This document shows, piece after piece, positions 8,821-15,479 of a stretch of 18,116 nucleotides of DNA. This stretch comes from an uncultured Prevotellaceae bacterium. GTDB lineage: Bacteria > Bacteroidota > Bacteroidia > Bacteroidales > Bacteroidaceae. Position 1 is the first letter of the stretch. Each line of letters begins with the position of its first letter. The notes below the pieces were generated by a model. The model ran no database searches. It was not told the DNA's origin and saw only the letters and a program-made list of their open reading frames with translations. The translations under genes and the position numbers were made by a program. The stretch is taken from contig CALZOH010000034.1 of assembly GCA_945827465.1 (NCBI GenBank), forward strand, positions 1-18,116. The letters are read 5' to 3'.

Positions 8821-8835
8821 TGTGCACGTTGCACA
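8821..8835. repeat. Short palindrome TGTGCA-CGT-TGCACA upstream of dapA
   Basis: Perfect 6-bp arms surround a 3-bp centre, about 60 bp upstream of the dapA -7 box. The geometry suits a dimeric repressor or activator site. No regulator can be named, and a 15-bp palindrome can arise by chance. Confidence 0.3.
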
Positions 8836-8934
8836 CACTGAAATGACATCTGCGCTGAACGAAACCATCCGACGCCGCCACCCCTTCACCCGCAATGAAG
8901 GGCGGTATGAAGCGGTTGAGCCCTTCGGTTGTCG

Positions 8935-10932
8935 TCAGGAAAGCATCGCCAGGAACTCGTCTTCACTTACAATGCGTACCCCCAGGGAGCGTGCTTTCTC
9001 AAGTTTGGCCGGTCCCATATTGCTGCCGGCCAATATGAAGGAGGTTTTCGACGAGATGGAACTGCTGTTCTTGCCACCGTGCTGCTCGATGATATGCTTG
9101 TATTCGTCGCGCGAATGCTTTTCAAACACACCGCTGATAACGATGCTCTGCCCTACCAACAGATCAGAAGTGGGTTCTGACGATGATGTCATTTCAAAAC
9201 AAACACCAGCCTCGCGCAAACGAGCCACCAAATCCAGGTTACGAGGGTCGGAGAAGTAGGTACGGATGCTTCCTGCAATGATTTCTCCCACTCCGTCGAC
9301 CGACATGAGTTCTTCCGTTCCGGCTTGCATGAGGGCGTCGAGCGTACTGAAATGGCGTGCCAGAAGTTTGGCCACTACTTTGCCCACGAAGCGAATGCCC
9401 AGTGCATAGAGCGAACATTCAAACGGCACCTGACGACTGCGATCGATGCTCTCAACGATTTTTCGGGCCGACTTGATTTTGGTACCCCACGCCCCAGAAA
9501 GGTCTTCGACGCGCAAACGGTATAAATCTGCGGCGTCATGAATGAGTCCCTTCTCAAAATATTCGTCTACTGTCTCAGGACCGAGCGAGTCGATATTCAT
9601 GGCGTCACGACTGATAAAGTGTTCGATTCGGCCTTTGAGCTGCGGCGGACAGTCTACATCGTTGGGACAATAGGATGCCGCTTCGCCGGGATAACGTACC
9701 AAGGGCGTACCACACTCCGGACAACGCTTGATGAAGCTTACGCGGTCGCCCAAAAGCATTGGCCGCTCGTCAAGATTGACTCCTACAATCTGAGGGATGA
9801 TTTCGCCGGCTTTCTCCACATAAACCTGGTCGCCAATATGCAGATCGAGCTGCTCCATAATGTCCTGATTGTGTAGCGAAGCCCTTTTCACCATCGTGCC
9901 GGCCAACAATACGGGCTCCATTTCGGCTACGGGCGTGACGGCACCGGTGCGTCCGACCTGATAGATCACATTGTTCAGACGGGTGCAGGCGCGTTCGGCC
10001 TGAAATTTATAGGCGATGGCCCAACGGGGTGTTTTGGCCGTATAGCCCAGGCGCTGCTGCTGACTGAGCGAGTCGACCTTCAGCACGATGCCGTCGGTGG
10101 CCACGGGCAGTTGACTACGCTCGCGGTCCCAATAATCGATAAACTCAAACAGCTCGTCTACGTTGTGCACCCGACGCATGGCGTCAGAAACCTTGAAGCC
10201 CCAGTTGCGCGCCTCCGACATATTGTCGAGATGACTGTTGCCCGGCAATTTATCGCCCAACAAATAATAGAAATAGGCGTCCAGACGCCGTTGCGCCACT
10301 ACGGCCGAGTTCTTGCTCTTGAGCGTACCCGAAGCGGCATTGCGCGGATTGGCAAACAAAGGCTGCTCACACCTTGCCCGCTCGGCATTGAGGCTTTCAA
10401 AGCTGGACCAAGGCATCAATATCTCTCCACGAATCTCAAACGAAGGCAGATAATGGCCTGTCAAGCGCAAAGGAATGCTGCGAATGGTCTTCACATTGGC
10501 TGTTACGTCGTCACCCTTCACTCCATCGCCACGCGTGACGGCTCTCACCAGCTGACCCTCTTCGTAAGTGAGCGAAATGGACAGACCATCATACTTCAAC
10601 TCACAGCAAATATCAAACGGTTCACCGCCCAGTCCGTTGCTCACGCGCTCATAAAAGGCCTGCACATCGGCACGATTGTAGGTATTGGCCAACGAAAGCA
10701 TCGGATAGCGGTGCTCCACTTGCTCAAAATCGTTATTCAAGTCGCTGCCCACCCGTTGCGAAGGCGAATTGGCATCAAACATCTCCGGATGACGCGCTTC
10801 GAGCTCCATCAACTCTCGCATCAAGTCGTCGAACTCCTTGTCACTAATTTCCGGTTGGTTTTCTACATAATACAAATGATTGTGGCGATGCAGTTCATCG
10901 CGCAACTGAAGGATTCGCGCTTTCTCGTCCAT
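8935..10932 (-). CDS. ligA: NAD-dependent DNA ligase LigA
   Basis: The enzyme seals nicks in DNA using NAD+, joining Okazaki fragments and finishing repair. The start is placed at the ATG at 10932 (MDEKARILQLRDEL), giving 665 residues, normal for LigA. The open frame extends 50 codons further upstream, but that part covers the promoter and has no family match. Domains in order: Ia (1 to about 60, with HNHLYYVEN), nucleotidyltransferase with the adenylated K113 in ELKYDGLS, OB fold (about 320-400), zinc finger C404, C407, C422 and C428, helix-hairpin-helix domain (about 440-585, with LGIRFVGKVVAK and VDGVGEIIAGSI), and BRCT (about 590-665). All key residues are present. trmD is divergent, 231 bp away. 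Confidence 0.97.
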   Translation of the reverse strand: MDEKARILQLRDELHRHNHLYYVENQPEISDKEFDDLMRELMELEARHPEMFDANSPSQRVGSDLNNDFEQVEHRYPMLSLANTYNRADVQAFYERVSNGLGGEPFDICCELKYDGLSISLTYEEGQLVRAVTRGDGVKGDDVTANVKTIRSIPLRLTGHYLPSFEIRGEILMPWSSFESLNAERARCEQPLFANPRNAASGTLKSKNSAVVAQRRLDAYFYYLLGDKLPGNSHLDNMSEARNWGFKVSDAMRRVHNVDELFEFIDYWDRERSQLPVATDGIVLKVDSLSQQQRLGYTAKTPRWAIAYKFQAERACTRLNNVIYQVGRTGAVTPVAEMEPVLLAGTMVKRASLHNQDIMEQLDLHIGDQVYVEKAGEIIPQIVGVNLDERPMLLGDRVSFIKRCPECGTPLVRYPGEAASYCPNDVDCPPQLKGRIEHFISRDAMNIDSLGPETVDEYFEKGLIHDAADLYRLRVEDLSGAWGTKIKSARKIVESIDRSRQVPFECSLYALGIRFVGKVVAKLLARHFSTLDALMQAGTEELMSVDGVGEIIAGSIRTYFSDPRNLDLVARLREAGVCFEMTSSSEPTSDLLVGQSIVISGVFEKHSRDEYKHIIEQHGGKNSSSISSKTSFILAGSNMGPAKLEKARSLGVRIVSEDEFLAMLS

Positions 10933-10956
10933 ATACCTTAATTGATGATTGGAGTT

Positions 10957-10964
10957 CAAAATTA
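10957..10964 (-). promoter_or_regulatory. Candidate -7 box for ligA
   Basis: On the minus strand TAATTTTG matches TAnnTTTG, 24 bases before the chosen ATG at 10932. Its position inside the upstream extension of the open frame supports the shorter start. No clear -33 TTG is seen at the normal spacing. Confidence 0.45.
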
Positions 10965-11104
10965 CAGAAAAAACTACGATTACATCTCCTCTTGATGCCT
11001 TAGTTTTTACGCCCGGCCGAGATTGTACCGTCTGTCGGGCACCCTGACCGAAGCCTTCACTTGGATTGCCGGGAAGAATCAACGGGCAAATGGAAGAATT
11101 TGGC

Positions 11105-11112
11105 TAATTTTG
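11105..11112 (+). promoter_or_regulatory. Candidate -7 box for trmD
   Basis: TAATTTTG, followed by CA, matches TAnnTTTG and lies 51 bases before the trmD ATG. No TTG is found at the expected distance upstream. Confidence 0.45.
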
Positions 11113-11163
11113 CAGAACCATTCACCCTGAATGGGTCATCACCCAAGAATGTAGTAAGAAATC

Positions 11164-11850
11164 ATGAGAATTGACATCATCACTGTTTTGCCAGAAATGC
11201 TGGAAGGTTTCATCAACCAGTCTATTCTGTTGCGCGCCCAAAAGAAGGGCCTCGTCGAGATACATATCCACAACCTGCGCGACTATACCCACAACAAGCA
11301 CCGCAAGGTTGACGACTATCCCTTTGGAGGTTTTGCCGGAATGGTCATGCAATGCCAACCCATCGACGAATGTATCTCTGCCCTCAAGGCTGAACGCCAC
11401 TACGACGAGATCATTTTTACAACACCCGACGGAGAGCAATTCAACCAACCCATGGCCAACCAACTTTCCATGGCCGAAAATCTCATTATTCTTTGCGGAC
11501 ATTATAAAGGCGTTGACTACCGCATACGCGAATACCTCATCACAAAGGAAATCAGCATTGGCGACTACGTGCTTACCGGCGGAGAACTGGCTGCGGCAGC
11601 CATCACCGACGCTGTTGTGAGGGTGATTCCCGGTGTGATTGGAGATGAACAAAGTGCCTTGTCTGATTCATTCCAGGATAACCTGCTAGCCGCACCCATT
11701 TATTCGCGCCCGGCCGACTATAAAGGATGGAAAGTTCCCGAAATTTTGCTGAGCGGAAACGAAGCAAAAATCAAAGAATGGGAATTGAACCAGGCCTACG
11801 AACGTACGCGGCGACTGCGCCCGGACTTGCTCAATAAAAAAGGCGAATAA
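11164..11850 (+). CDS. trmD: tRNA (guanine(37)-N1)-methyltransferase TrmD
   Basis: The enzyme transfers a methyl group from S-adenosylmethionine to N1 of G37 in tRNAs with G36, which prevents +1 frameshifting. The 228-residue protein begins MRIDIITVLPEM, as expected for the family, and lies near the short end of its length range. The SPOUT trefoil-knot segments are clear: LCGHYKGVD at 110-118 and SIGDYVLTGGE at 131-141. The flexible linker ends in S167-D168-S169, where D168 matches the catalytic aspartate (D169 in E. coli). The GGFAGMVMQCQPI segment near residue 55-67 is also typical. The gene stands alone and is not in the rpsP-rimM-trmD-rplS cluster of many bacteria. A 1.4 kb region without a convincing gene follows. 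Confidence 0.97.
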   Translation: MRIDIITVLPEMLEGFINQSILLRAQKKGLVEIHIHNLRDYTHNKHRKVDDYPFGGFAGMVMQCQPIDECISALKAERHYDEIIFTTPDGEQFNQPMANQLSMAENLIILCGHYKGVDYRIREYLITKEISIGDYVLTGGELAAAAITDAVVRVIPGVIGDEQSALSDSFQDNLLAAPIYSRPADYKGWKVPEILLSGNEAKIKEWELNQAYERTRRLRPDLLNKKGE

Positions 11851-11960
11851 GTCGGCTGCAACAACAATAGAAGCAACAGACTTGTTTGCTCACACGAAAC
11901 TCACAAGCCCTCAACATGCACGCAACGAAACGTGCCCAACAAGATTTTCTATGATTCATT

Positions 11961-11989
11961 TTTCACCTCTCTTACTAAGAGATGTAAGA
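11961..11989. repeat. Imperfect palindrome, copy 1 of the CTCTCTTA element
   Basis: TTTCACCTCTCTTA, then C, then TAAGAGATGTAAGA. The arms pair at 11 of 14 positions. It matches the perfect palindrome at 12301-12329 at 25 of 29 positions in the same register. It lies about 110 bp after trmD. Confidence 0.65.
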
Positions 11990-12258
11990 GAAATAGGCAC
12001 TTCTGACTTATATATCCGTAGAACAAACTGTTTCTAATTTATGACCGCCGAAAGAATAGGCAAATTGTTGAACAAATGGTTGAATGAATCAACACTTTTG
12101 ATGAACAAATCTCCCCATAAACGAAAAATTTCAGCGTTCTACACATTTAATGCTGGACAGAAAATTCAATGGTTGCATGAACATGAGCTATACACATCAG
12201 GCAACGAGTTTTTTAATCAGTATAGAGAGAATATAAATTCATTTCCAGCAGAAAATAC

Positions 12259-12289
12259 TTGCCTATATTGCAACAATTTCATAATTTTG
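12259..12289 (+). promoter_or_regulatory. Orphan Bacteroidota-type promoter
   Basis: TTG (12259-12261), a 20-base spacer and TAATTTTG (12282-12289), followed by CA. Both elements fit the Bacteroidota sigma-70 pattern, and no protein gene lies downstream. Initiation would fall at about 12296-12301, immediately before the perfect palindrome. Confidence 0.45.
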
Positions 12290-12300
12290 CAATGCTTATG

Positions 12301-12329
12301 TTTTACCTCTCTTAGTAAGAGAGGTAAAA
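12301..12329. repeat. Perfect 29-bp palindrome, copy 2 of the CTCTCTTA element
   Basis: TTTTACCTCTCTTA, central G, then TAAGAGAGGTAAAA. The two 14-base arms are exact reverse complements. As DNA it could be a protein-binding site, and as RNA a long hairpin at a 5' end. A diverged copy lies 340 bp upstream. Confidence 0.85.
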
Positions 12330-12446
12330 AGAGACAGGCTAAAACTGCCCAAACAAAGCATTATCAATAACATACTTATCGACTTTTACTCAGTATAGAA
12401 TATATACGAATAATCCGCAGGAGGTGCAGCGGCATCTCAACCCTGT

Positions 12447-12484
12447 AAGAGAGTGCCAGAATCGCCATTCAGGTACTCTCTTTT
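12447..12484 (+). terminator. Terminator-like hairpin
   Basis: The stem is AAGAGAGTGCC (12447-12457) with GGTACTCTCTT (12472-12482): 11 pairs including one G-U, with a 14-base loop. Four T's at 12481-12484 overlap the end of the stem. The long loop and short T-run make it only a moderate intrinsic-terminator candidate. Confidence 0.4.
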
Positions 12485-12524
12485 CCTATTTATATCCCCC
12501 TACGATCTTCTGCCCCACTCCGCA

Positions 12525-12546
12525 CGGACCCATACGCATTGGTCCG
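12525..12546. repeat. Inverted repeat CGGACC / GGTCCG
   Basis: Perfect 6-bp GC-rich arms (12525-12530 and 12541-12546) with a 10-base loop, in the GC-richer patch after the terminator-like hairpin. There is no T-run after it and its role is unknown. Confidence 0.4.
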
Positions 12547-12715
12547 GCAACCTGTTTTCACGCCTCACAGAGGACTAATAAGTCAAAATTTATACCATTA
12601 TTCAAAATGTTAAACCGGAAAATATAATTGTAAAAACGTTTTTGATGAAACTGATTTGTTGAAATTTACATTTCATTTTAACATTCTGGTATATACATTC
12701 AATATATCAGTGGGT

Positions 12716-13005
12716 TAATACTATTTTTATCACGTGTAGAAGGTATTTCCATGGCAATTTTAGTGGTTTTGTCAAGCGTAGAAAGGGGTAAAACAGCCGT
12801 TTTAGTGGTTCTGTCACGTAACAAAACCGGTTGTAGTTGTTAATTTGAATACTTTGTCACTTAACAAAACGACTAAAAAGTTCGTTGAAATTACTTTTTC
12901 ACCTTGACAAAGTCACTAAAATTCCGTGGCAATGACTTTTTCAGGATGATAAACTCACTAAAAAAGCAACTTCAGCACTTTCTTCTGTTAGAAAAATCAC
13001 TTATT
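12716..13005. repeat. Array of 19-bp repeats with a 42-43 bp period and a mirror-symmetric orientation switch
   Basis: The consensus is TTTTAGTGRYTTTGTCAMG. Plus-oriented copies are at 12758-12776 and 12800-12818, with a degenerate one at 12716-12734 (13 of 19 matches). Minus-oriented copies are at 12860-12878, 12903-12921 and 12945-12963, with a faint one at 12987-13005. Starts are 42, 42, then 43 and 42 bp apart. The copies pair across a centre near 12839, making an imperfect inverted repeat of about 250 bp. The 23-24 bp between copies also resemble each other (GAAA-rich start, GGCAA-like end), so the true unit is probably 42 bp. No transposase gene is nearby. Confidence 0.8.
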
Positions 13006-13141
13006 ATTATCAAATATTCGTATTTTAAGAAGATTTGTTCAATGACCGGCGCGATGGGAATAGTTTCTACGGCCGACAACAATCATCCTCACGAAGAGGG
13101 AAGCACAACATGACCACGGACATTGACCTACTAATTGAATT

Positions 13142-13179
13142 TTACACACTTTTTTGTGTAATCACATCCAATCAGATTA
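13142..13179. promoter_or_regulatory. Two overlapping inverted repeats upstream of the HTH gene promoter
   Basis: TTACACA (13142-13148) pairs with TGTGTAA (13155-13161) across a CTTTTT loop. GTAATC (13157-13162) pairs with GATTAC (13174-13179), ending two bases before the -7 box. The two structures share the bases at 13157-13161. They could be operators or an upstream terminator; no factor can be named. Confidence 0.35.
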
Positions 13180-13181
13180 CG

Positions 13182-13189
13182 TAATTTTG
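13182..13189 (+). promoter_or_regulatory. Candidate -7 box for the HTH regulator gene
   Basis: TAATTTTG followed by CA matches TAnnTTTG, 60 bases before the ATG. A TTTG lies 25 bases upstream, which is too far for a normal -33 element. The leader contains an 8-bp inverted repeat, TTTGAAGT (13200-13207) with ACTTCAAA (13223-13230), which may form a hairpin. Confidence 0.45.
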
Positions 13190-13249
13190 CAATTGTTATT
13201 TTGAAGTGTTAGGATAAACAAAACTTCAAACAAAATTGTTTACTAATTC

Positions 13250-14005
13250 ATGATAAATACAAAGAACAGTGTCTTCTATTTTCCGTACACCGCAGAACTG
13301 GGCGATACGGACAAAGATCCTTATGAGGAGCTAACCGGCTCTCGCACGGCCCTTGAAAGAATTTCTGCCATGTACCATTCGCCTCATTATATCATGGACT
13401 TCCATCGTCAGGAGGTACTCTATTATCACGACAGCCAGGGAACTATTTATCGCGACACAAAATTGGCCGAAGACCTCTTGACCATGAACATATTACCCGA
13501 CACAGACGACTTGCCACGCTTGCAGCAGTGTCAGGACCGGTGTTGGCAGCACCTGCAGACTTTGGGCAATCAAATTGCCGAGAAAAGTACCATCATCAAC
13601 TCTTTCAAGATTCGCAGTTTCGAATTTATGGGGAAACCGGCGCTGGCAGCCATCAAAATCCATCCGCTGATAATTTCGGAAAAAGGGAAAACCATTTTTG
13701 CTGTCAACACAATTGAAGCTCCCTACCTGCCTGAATACGAAATACAAGTCATCTACTCACCCCTCAACCACATGGTATATACACTTCGTGAGGGAGAATG
13801 GATCGAAGAATCCATCGAAATGACAGAAAAAGAGAAGAGGATGATCAGGTTCGCATCCATCGGCATCGGCTACAAAGAACTGGCCTCCATGTTTTCGTGC
13901 ACAGAAGATAGCGTAAAATACTGCATTGGGAAATATAAAAAGAAGTTTTCGCAAGACTCTCCGAAGAAACTTTTCCACCTCTTCAAACTGATGGAAATTA
14001 TTTGA
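13250..14005 (+). CDS. LuxR-type helix-turn-helix transcriptional regulator
   Basis: A 251-residue protein. The C-terminal part (about 191-236) has the LuxR/GerE-like pattern: MTEKEKRMIRFASIGIGYKE, then LASMF, then a recognition helix around TEDSVKYCIGKYKKKF. The family places an acidic residue and T/S-x-x-E near the start (here TEKEKRMI), and this fits. The N-terminal 180 residues lack the phospho-acceptor pattern of a response regulator. They have mixed alpha/beta character (HYIMDFHRQEVLYY and, near 165, EIQVIYSPLNHMVYTL), compatible with a PAS-like sensor domain, as in several Bacteroidales regulators. No membrane segment is present, so it should be cytoplasmic. It stands alone after the repeat region and converges on mutT. 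Its target and signal are unknown; autoregulation through the leader repeats is possible. Confidence 0.75.
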   Translation: MINTKNSVFYFPYTAELGDTDKDPYEELTGSRTALERISAMYHSPHYIMDFHRQEVLYYHDSQGTIYRDTKLAEDLLTMNILPDTDDLPRLQQCQDRCWQHLQTLGNQIAEKSTIINSFKIRSFEFMGKPALAAIKIHPLIISEKGKTIFAVNTIEAPYLPEYEIQVIYSPLNHMVYTLREGEWIEESIEMTEKEKRMIRFASIGIGYKELASMFSCTEDSVKYCIGKYKKKFSQDSPKKLFHLFKLMEII

Positions 14006-14026
14006 GCCAAAAGATTTCGACGACAA

Positions 14027-14059
14027 GCAGCCCTCCAGGCTGCCATCCTTCCGGAAGGA
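14027..14059. terminator. Double-hairpin, probably bidirectional terminator between the HTH gene and mutT
   Basis: GCAGCC (14027-14032) pairs with GGCTGC (14038-14043) across a 5-base loop. Directly after it comes the perfect 14-bp palindrome TCCTTCCGGAAGGA (14046-14059). Both lie in the 56 bp between two convergent stop codons. T-runs are poor (an AAAAA follows on the plus strand inside mutT), so efficiency is uncertain. Confidence 0.5.
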
Positions 14060-14061
14060 CA

Positions 14062-14496
14062 TCAAAAAGTCGTTCCGACCAGGAATTGTGCGATAGGTGC
14101 ATCAGCATCGCACCACGACAGAGTGCCCAATTCCTCAACTAGGAGCCATCGCAAGGCCTCATGCTCGCGCAATTGAAGTTCATTACCCACAGGGCGGCAA
14201 TGATAAGCCCTCAGTCGGATGGAAAAATCAGGATAAACATGCTCCACCGTCAACAAATGACGAAGAACTTGCACCTCAAGCCCTAATTCTTCGATCAATT
14301 CACGCCTCAGCGACGCCTCGGGTAGTTCGCCGGATTCGATCTTACCACCGGGAAATTCCCATCGATGAGAAGTATAGGCATATTTTGTTTCGGACTTGCG
14401 CACGCAAAGAATGCGCCCATTCAGTTCCACCACCCCACAAACCACATCGTAGTGAGGCAATACATGAGATAAACAAGAAGAACCACGTGCCGACAT
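14062..14496 (-). CDS. mutT: MutT-like NUDIX hydrolase (8-oxo-dGTP diphosphatase type)
   Basis: Enzymes of this type hydrolyse oxidised nucleoside triphosphates such as 8-oxo-dGTP to monophosphates and so limit mutation. The start is set at the ATG at 14496 (144 residues). A GTG nine bases upstream is possible but adds only three residues. The NUDIX box is complete: G51 to E57, then R65-E66-L-I-E69-E70-L-G72-L73, preceded by HRWEFPGG, which is close to the NKLEFPGGKIE segment of E. coli MutT. The C-terminal WLLVEEL and DAPIAQFL match the end of MutT too. The ten or so extra N-terminal residues before YDVVCGVVE carry no motif. The gene begins 13 bp after the rnz stop on the same strand, so the two are probably cotranscribed. 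Exact substrate not proven. Confidence 0.9.
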   Translation of the reverse strand: MSARGSSCLSHVLPHYDVVCGVVELNGRILCVRKSETKYAYTSHRWEFPGGKIESGELPEASLRRELIEELGLEVQVLRHLLTVEHVYPDFSIRLRAYHCRPVGNELQLREHEALRWLLVEELGTLSWCDADAPIAQFLVGTTF

Positions 14497-14509
14497 TCGC
14501 CTCACCCTT

Positions 14510-15424
14510 TTATACCTTGATCACCATACCTTCGTTGGCTGCCAAAGTGTCCGGAAAGACCTCACGAGCCTCTTCGAGCAGCTGACGACCGTCAGAATAG
14601 TGGGCAGAATAATGACCGATGAGTAATTGACCGACATGTGCCTCACGAGCAATCATTGCAGCCTGACGGGCAGTAGAATGAAAACGCATACGAGCACGTT
14701 CGGCACGCTCCTCCGTGAAAGTTGCTTCGTGATAAAGCAGACTGACACCTTCGAGCCGGGGAATCAGTTCGGGGTAAAAAGCCGTATCGGAACAATAGGC
14801 ATAACTGCGCGGCGGGTCGGCAGGACGCGTAAGGCGGCTATTAGGAATGATTGTACCATCAGGAAGCACCCAATCGGCACCATTTTTAATATTGTTAATC
14901 TGAGAAACAGGTACACCGTAAAAATCAATCATATCGCGCCGGATATGTGGCAACACCGGCTTCTCACGAAACAAATATCCGCAGCAAGGAACCCCATGCA
15001 GAAGGGGAAGAGTATAAACTGACATCGAACGGTCGTCATAAATCATCTGATAAGCAGTAGTGTCGACCGCATGAAACACTACGCGATAAGAAAGATCGCG
15101 ACAAAAGAACTGCAACTGCTGCTGAAACAGCCCATCATACTGCGCCGGCGCATAAACATGGAGGTCACCCGTCCGTCCAAGCAAGCCAAACGTGGAAATC
15201 ATCCCAAGAAGACCAAAACAATGATCGCCATGCAGATGGGAAATAAACACATTGCGCAAATTCATAAAGCGCAATTTATGAAAACGCATCTGCAACTGCG
15301 TACCTTCACCACAATCTACCATCGAAAGTTTCTCTCGAATATTGATAATTTGTGAAGAAGGCGAGTGCAATTTGGTAGGAACAGCACAACCGCAACCCAA
15401 TATATAAACTTCAAATTTCTCCAT
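14510..15424 (-). CDS. rnz: Ribonuclease Z (tRNA 3' processing endonuclease)
   Basis: This metallo-beta-lactamase-fold nuclease cuts the 3' trailer from tRNA precursors. The start at the ATG at 15424 (MEKFEVYILGCG) gives 304 residues, the normal length for the short form. An in-frame extension of 30 codons covers the promoter and is rejected. The zinc motif is H63-L-H65-G-D67-H68 in ISHLHGDHCFGL. Also present are VDCGEGTQLQMR, the GYLFREKP segment before the exosite region, YHEATF (HEAT motif) and the terminal LLIGHYSAHYSD histidines. The gene sits between the rpsA terminator and mutT, with a strong promoter of its own. Confidence 0.96.
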   Translation of the reverse strand: MEKFEVYILGCGCAVPTKLHSPSSQIINIREKLSMVDCGEGTQLQMRFHKLRFMNLRNVFISHLHGDHCFGLLGMISTFGLLGRTGDLHVYAPAQYDGLFQQQLQFFCRDLSYRVVFHAVDTTAYQMIYDDRSMSVYTLPLLHGVPCCGYLFREKPVLPHIRRDMIDFYGVPVSQINNIKNGADWVLPDGTIIPNSRLTRPADPPRSYAYCSDTAFYPELIPRLEGVSLLYHEATFTEERAERARMRFHSTARQAAMIAREAHVGQLLIGHYSAHYSDGRQLLEEAREVFPDTLAANEGMVIKV

Positions 15425-15447
15425 AACAGACCCTTTAAGAAGTACTG

Positions 15448-15479
15448 CAAAGTTACAAAACAGTAAATAGGTCACAAAA
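15448..15479 (-). promoter_or_regulatory. Strong Bacteroidota-type promoter for rnz-mutT
   Basis: On the minus strand TTTTG (15479-15475) is followed by exactly 19 bases and TAACTTTG (15455-15448), an excellent match to TTTG-N19-TAnnTTTG. The ATG lies 23 bases after the -7 box. The TTTTG is also the tail of the rpsA terminator T-tract. Confidence 0.7.

Larger units (their letters stand above)
12298..12486 (+). ncRNA. Candidate small structured RNA, about 190 nt
   Basis: Inferred from layout only. A promoter at 12259-12289 would start transcription at the edge of a perfect hairpin (12301-12329). A 7-bp hairpin follows at 12421-12438 (GAGGTGC / GCATCTC, loop AGCG), and then a terminator-like hairpin with four T's at 12447-12484. 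The TAAGAGAG and CTCTCTT segments of the first and last hairpins are complementary to each other, so alternative pairings are possible. It has no RNase P, SRP, tmRNA or tRNA signature that I recognise. Confidence 0.3.
11851..13249. other. Gene-poor 1.4 kb region with palindromes, hairpins and a repeat array
   Basis: No frame here looks like a real protein. Candidates of 109, 67 and 69 codons lack motifs and run through hairpins or repeats. The region contains two related CTCTCTTA palindromes (11961-11989 and 12301-12329), an orphan promoter at 12259-12289, hairpins at 12421-12438, 12447-12482 and 12525-12546, the 42-bp-period array at 12716-13005, and the leader of the HTH gene. Most of it is AT-rich, apart from patches at about 12410-12560 and 13040-13130. 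Confidence 0.6.

Noticed and set aside
8880..8934. Terminator after ligA
   Set aside because: On the minus strand CCCTTC and GAAGGG can pair, but no T-run follows and several competing GC-rich pairings exist, so I do not call it.
10111..10941. 276-codon plus-strand frame opposite ligA
   Set aside because: Long but antisense to intact ligA coding sequence. It has no motif and is rich in the residues expected from reverse reading.
11918..11935. GCACG / CGTGC hairpin after trmD as terminator
   Set aside because: The stem is only 5 bp with an 8-base loop and no T-tract follows.
12041..12370. 109-codon plus-strand frame after trmD
   Set aside because: Composition is not protein-like, no motif is present, and the frame runs through the orphan promoter and the perfect palindrome. 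The end is low-complexity lysine and threonine.
12298..12486. 6S, SRP, RNase P or tmRNA gene
   Set aside because: None of the conserved cores of these RNAs is visible. The candidate is therefore kept only as an unclassified structured RNA.
12424..12627. 67-codon plus-strand frame
   Set aside because: It overlaps the terminator-like hairpin and the CGGACC inverted repeat, with no recognisable motif.
12716..13005. CRISPR array
   Set aside because: Repeats are only 19 bp and diverged, the intervening segments resemble each other, orientation switches in the middle, and no cas genes are present.
12904..13113. 69-codon plus-strand frame with a 14-residue periodicity
   Set aside because: The periodicity (KSLK, NSLK, KSLI) comes from the 42-bp DNA repeat. 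The frame starts inside a repeat and is broken between copies spaced 43 bp apart, so it is better explained as non-coding repeat.
13110..13184. 24-codon frame just before the HTH gene
   Set aside because: It runs through both inverted repeats and ends in the -7 box, with no evidence of translation.
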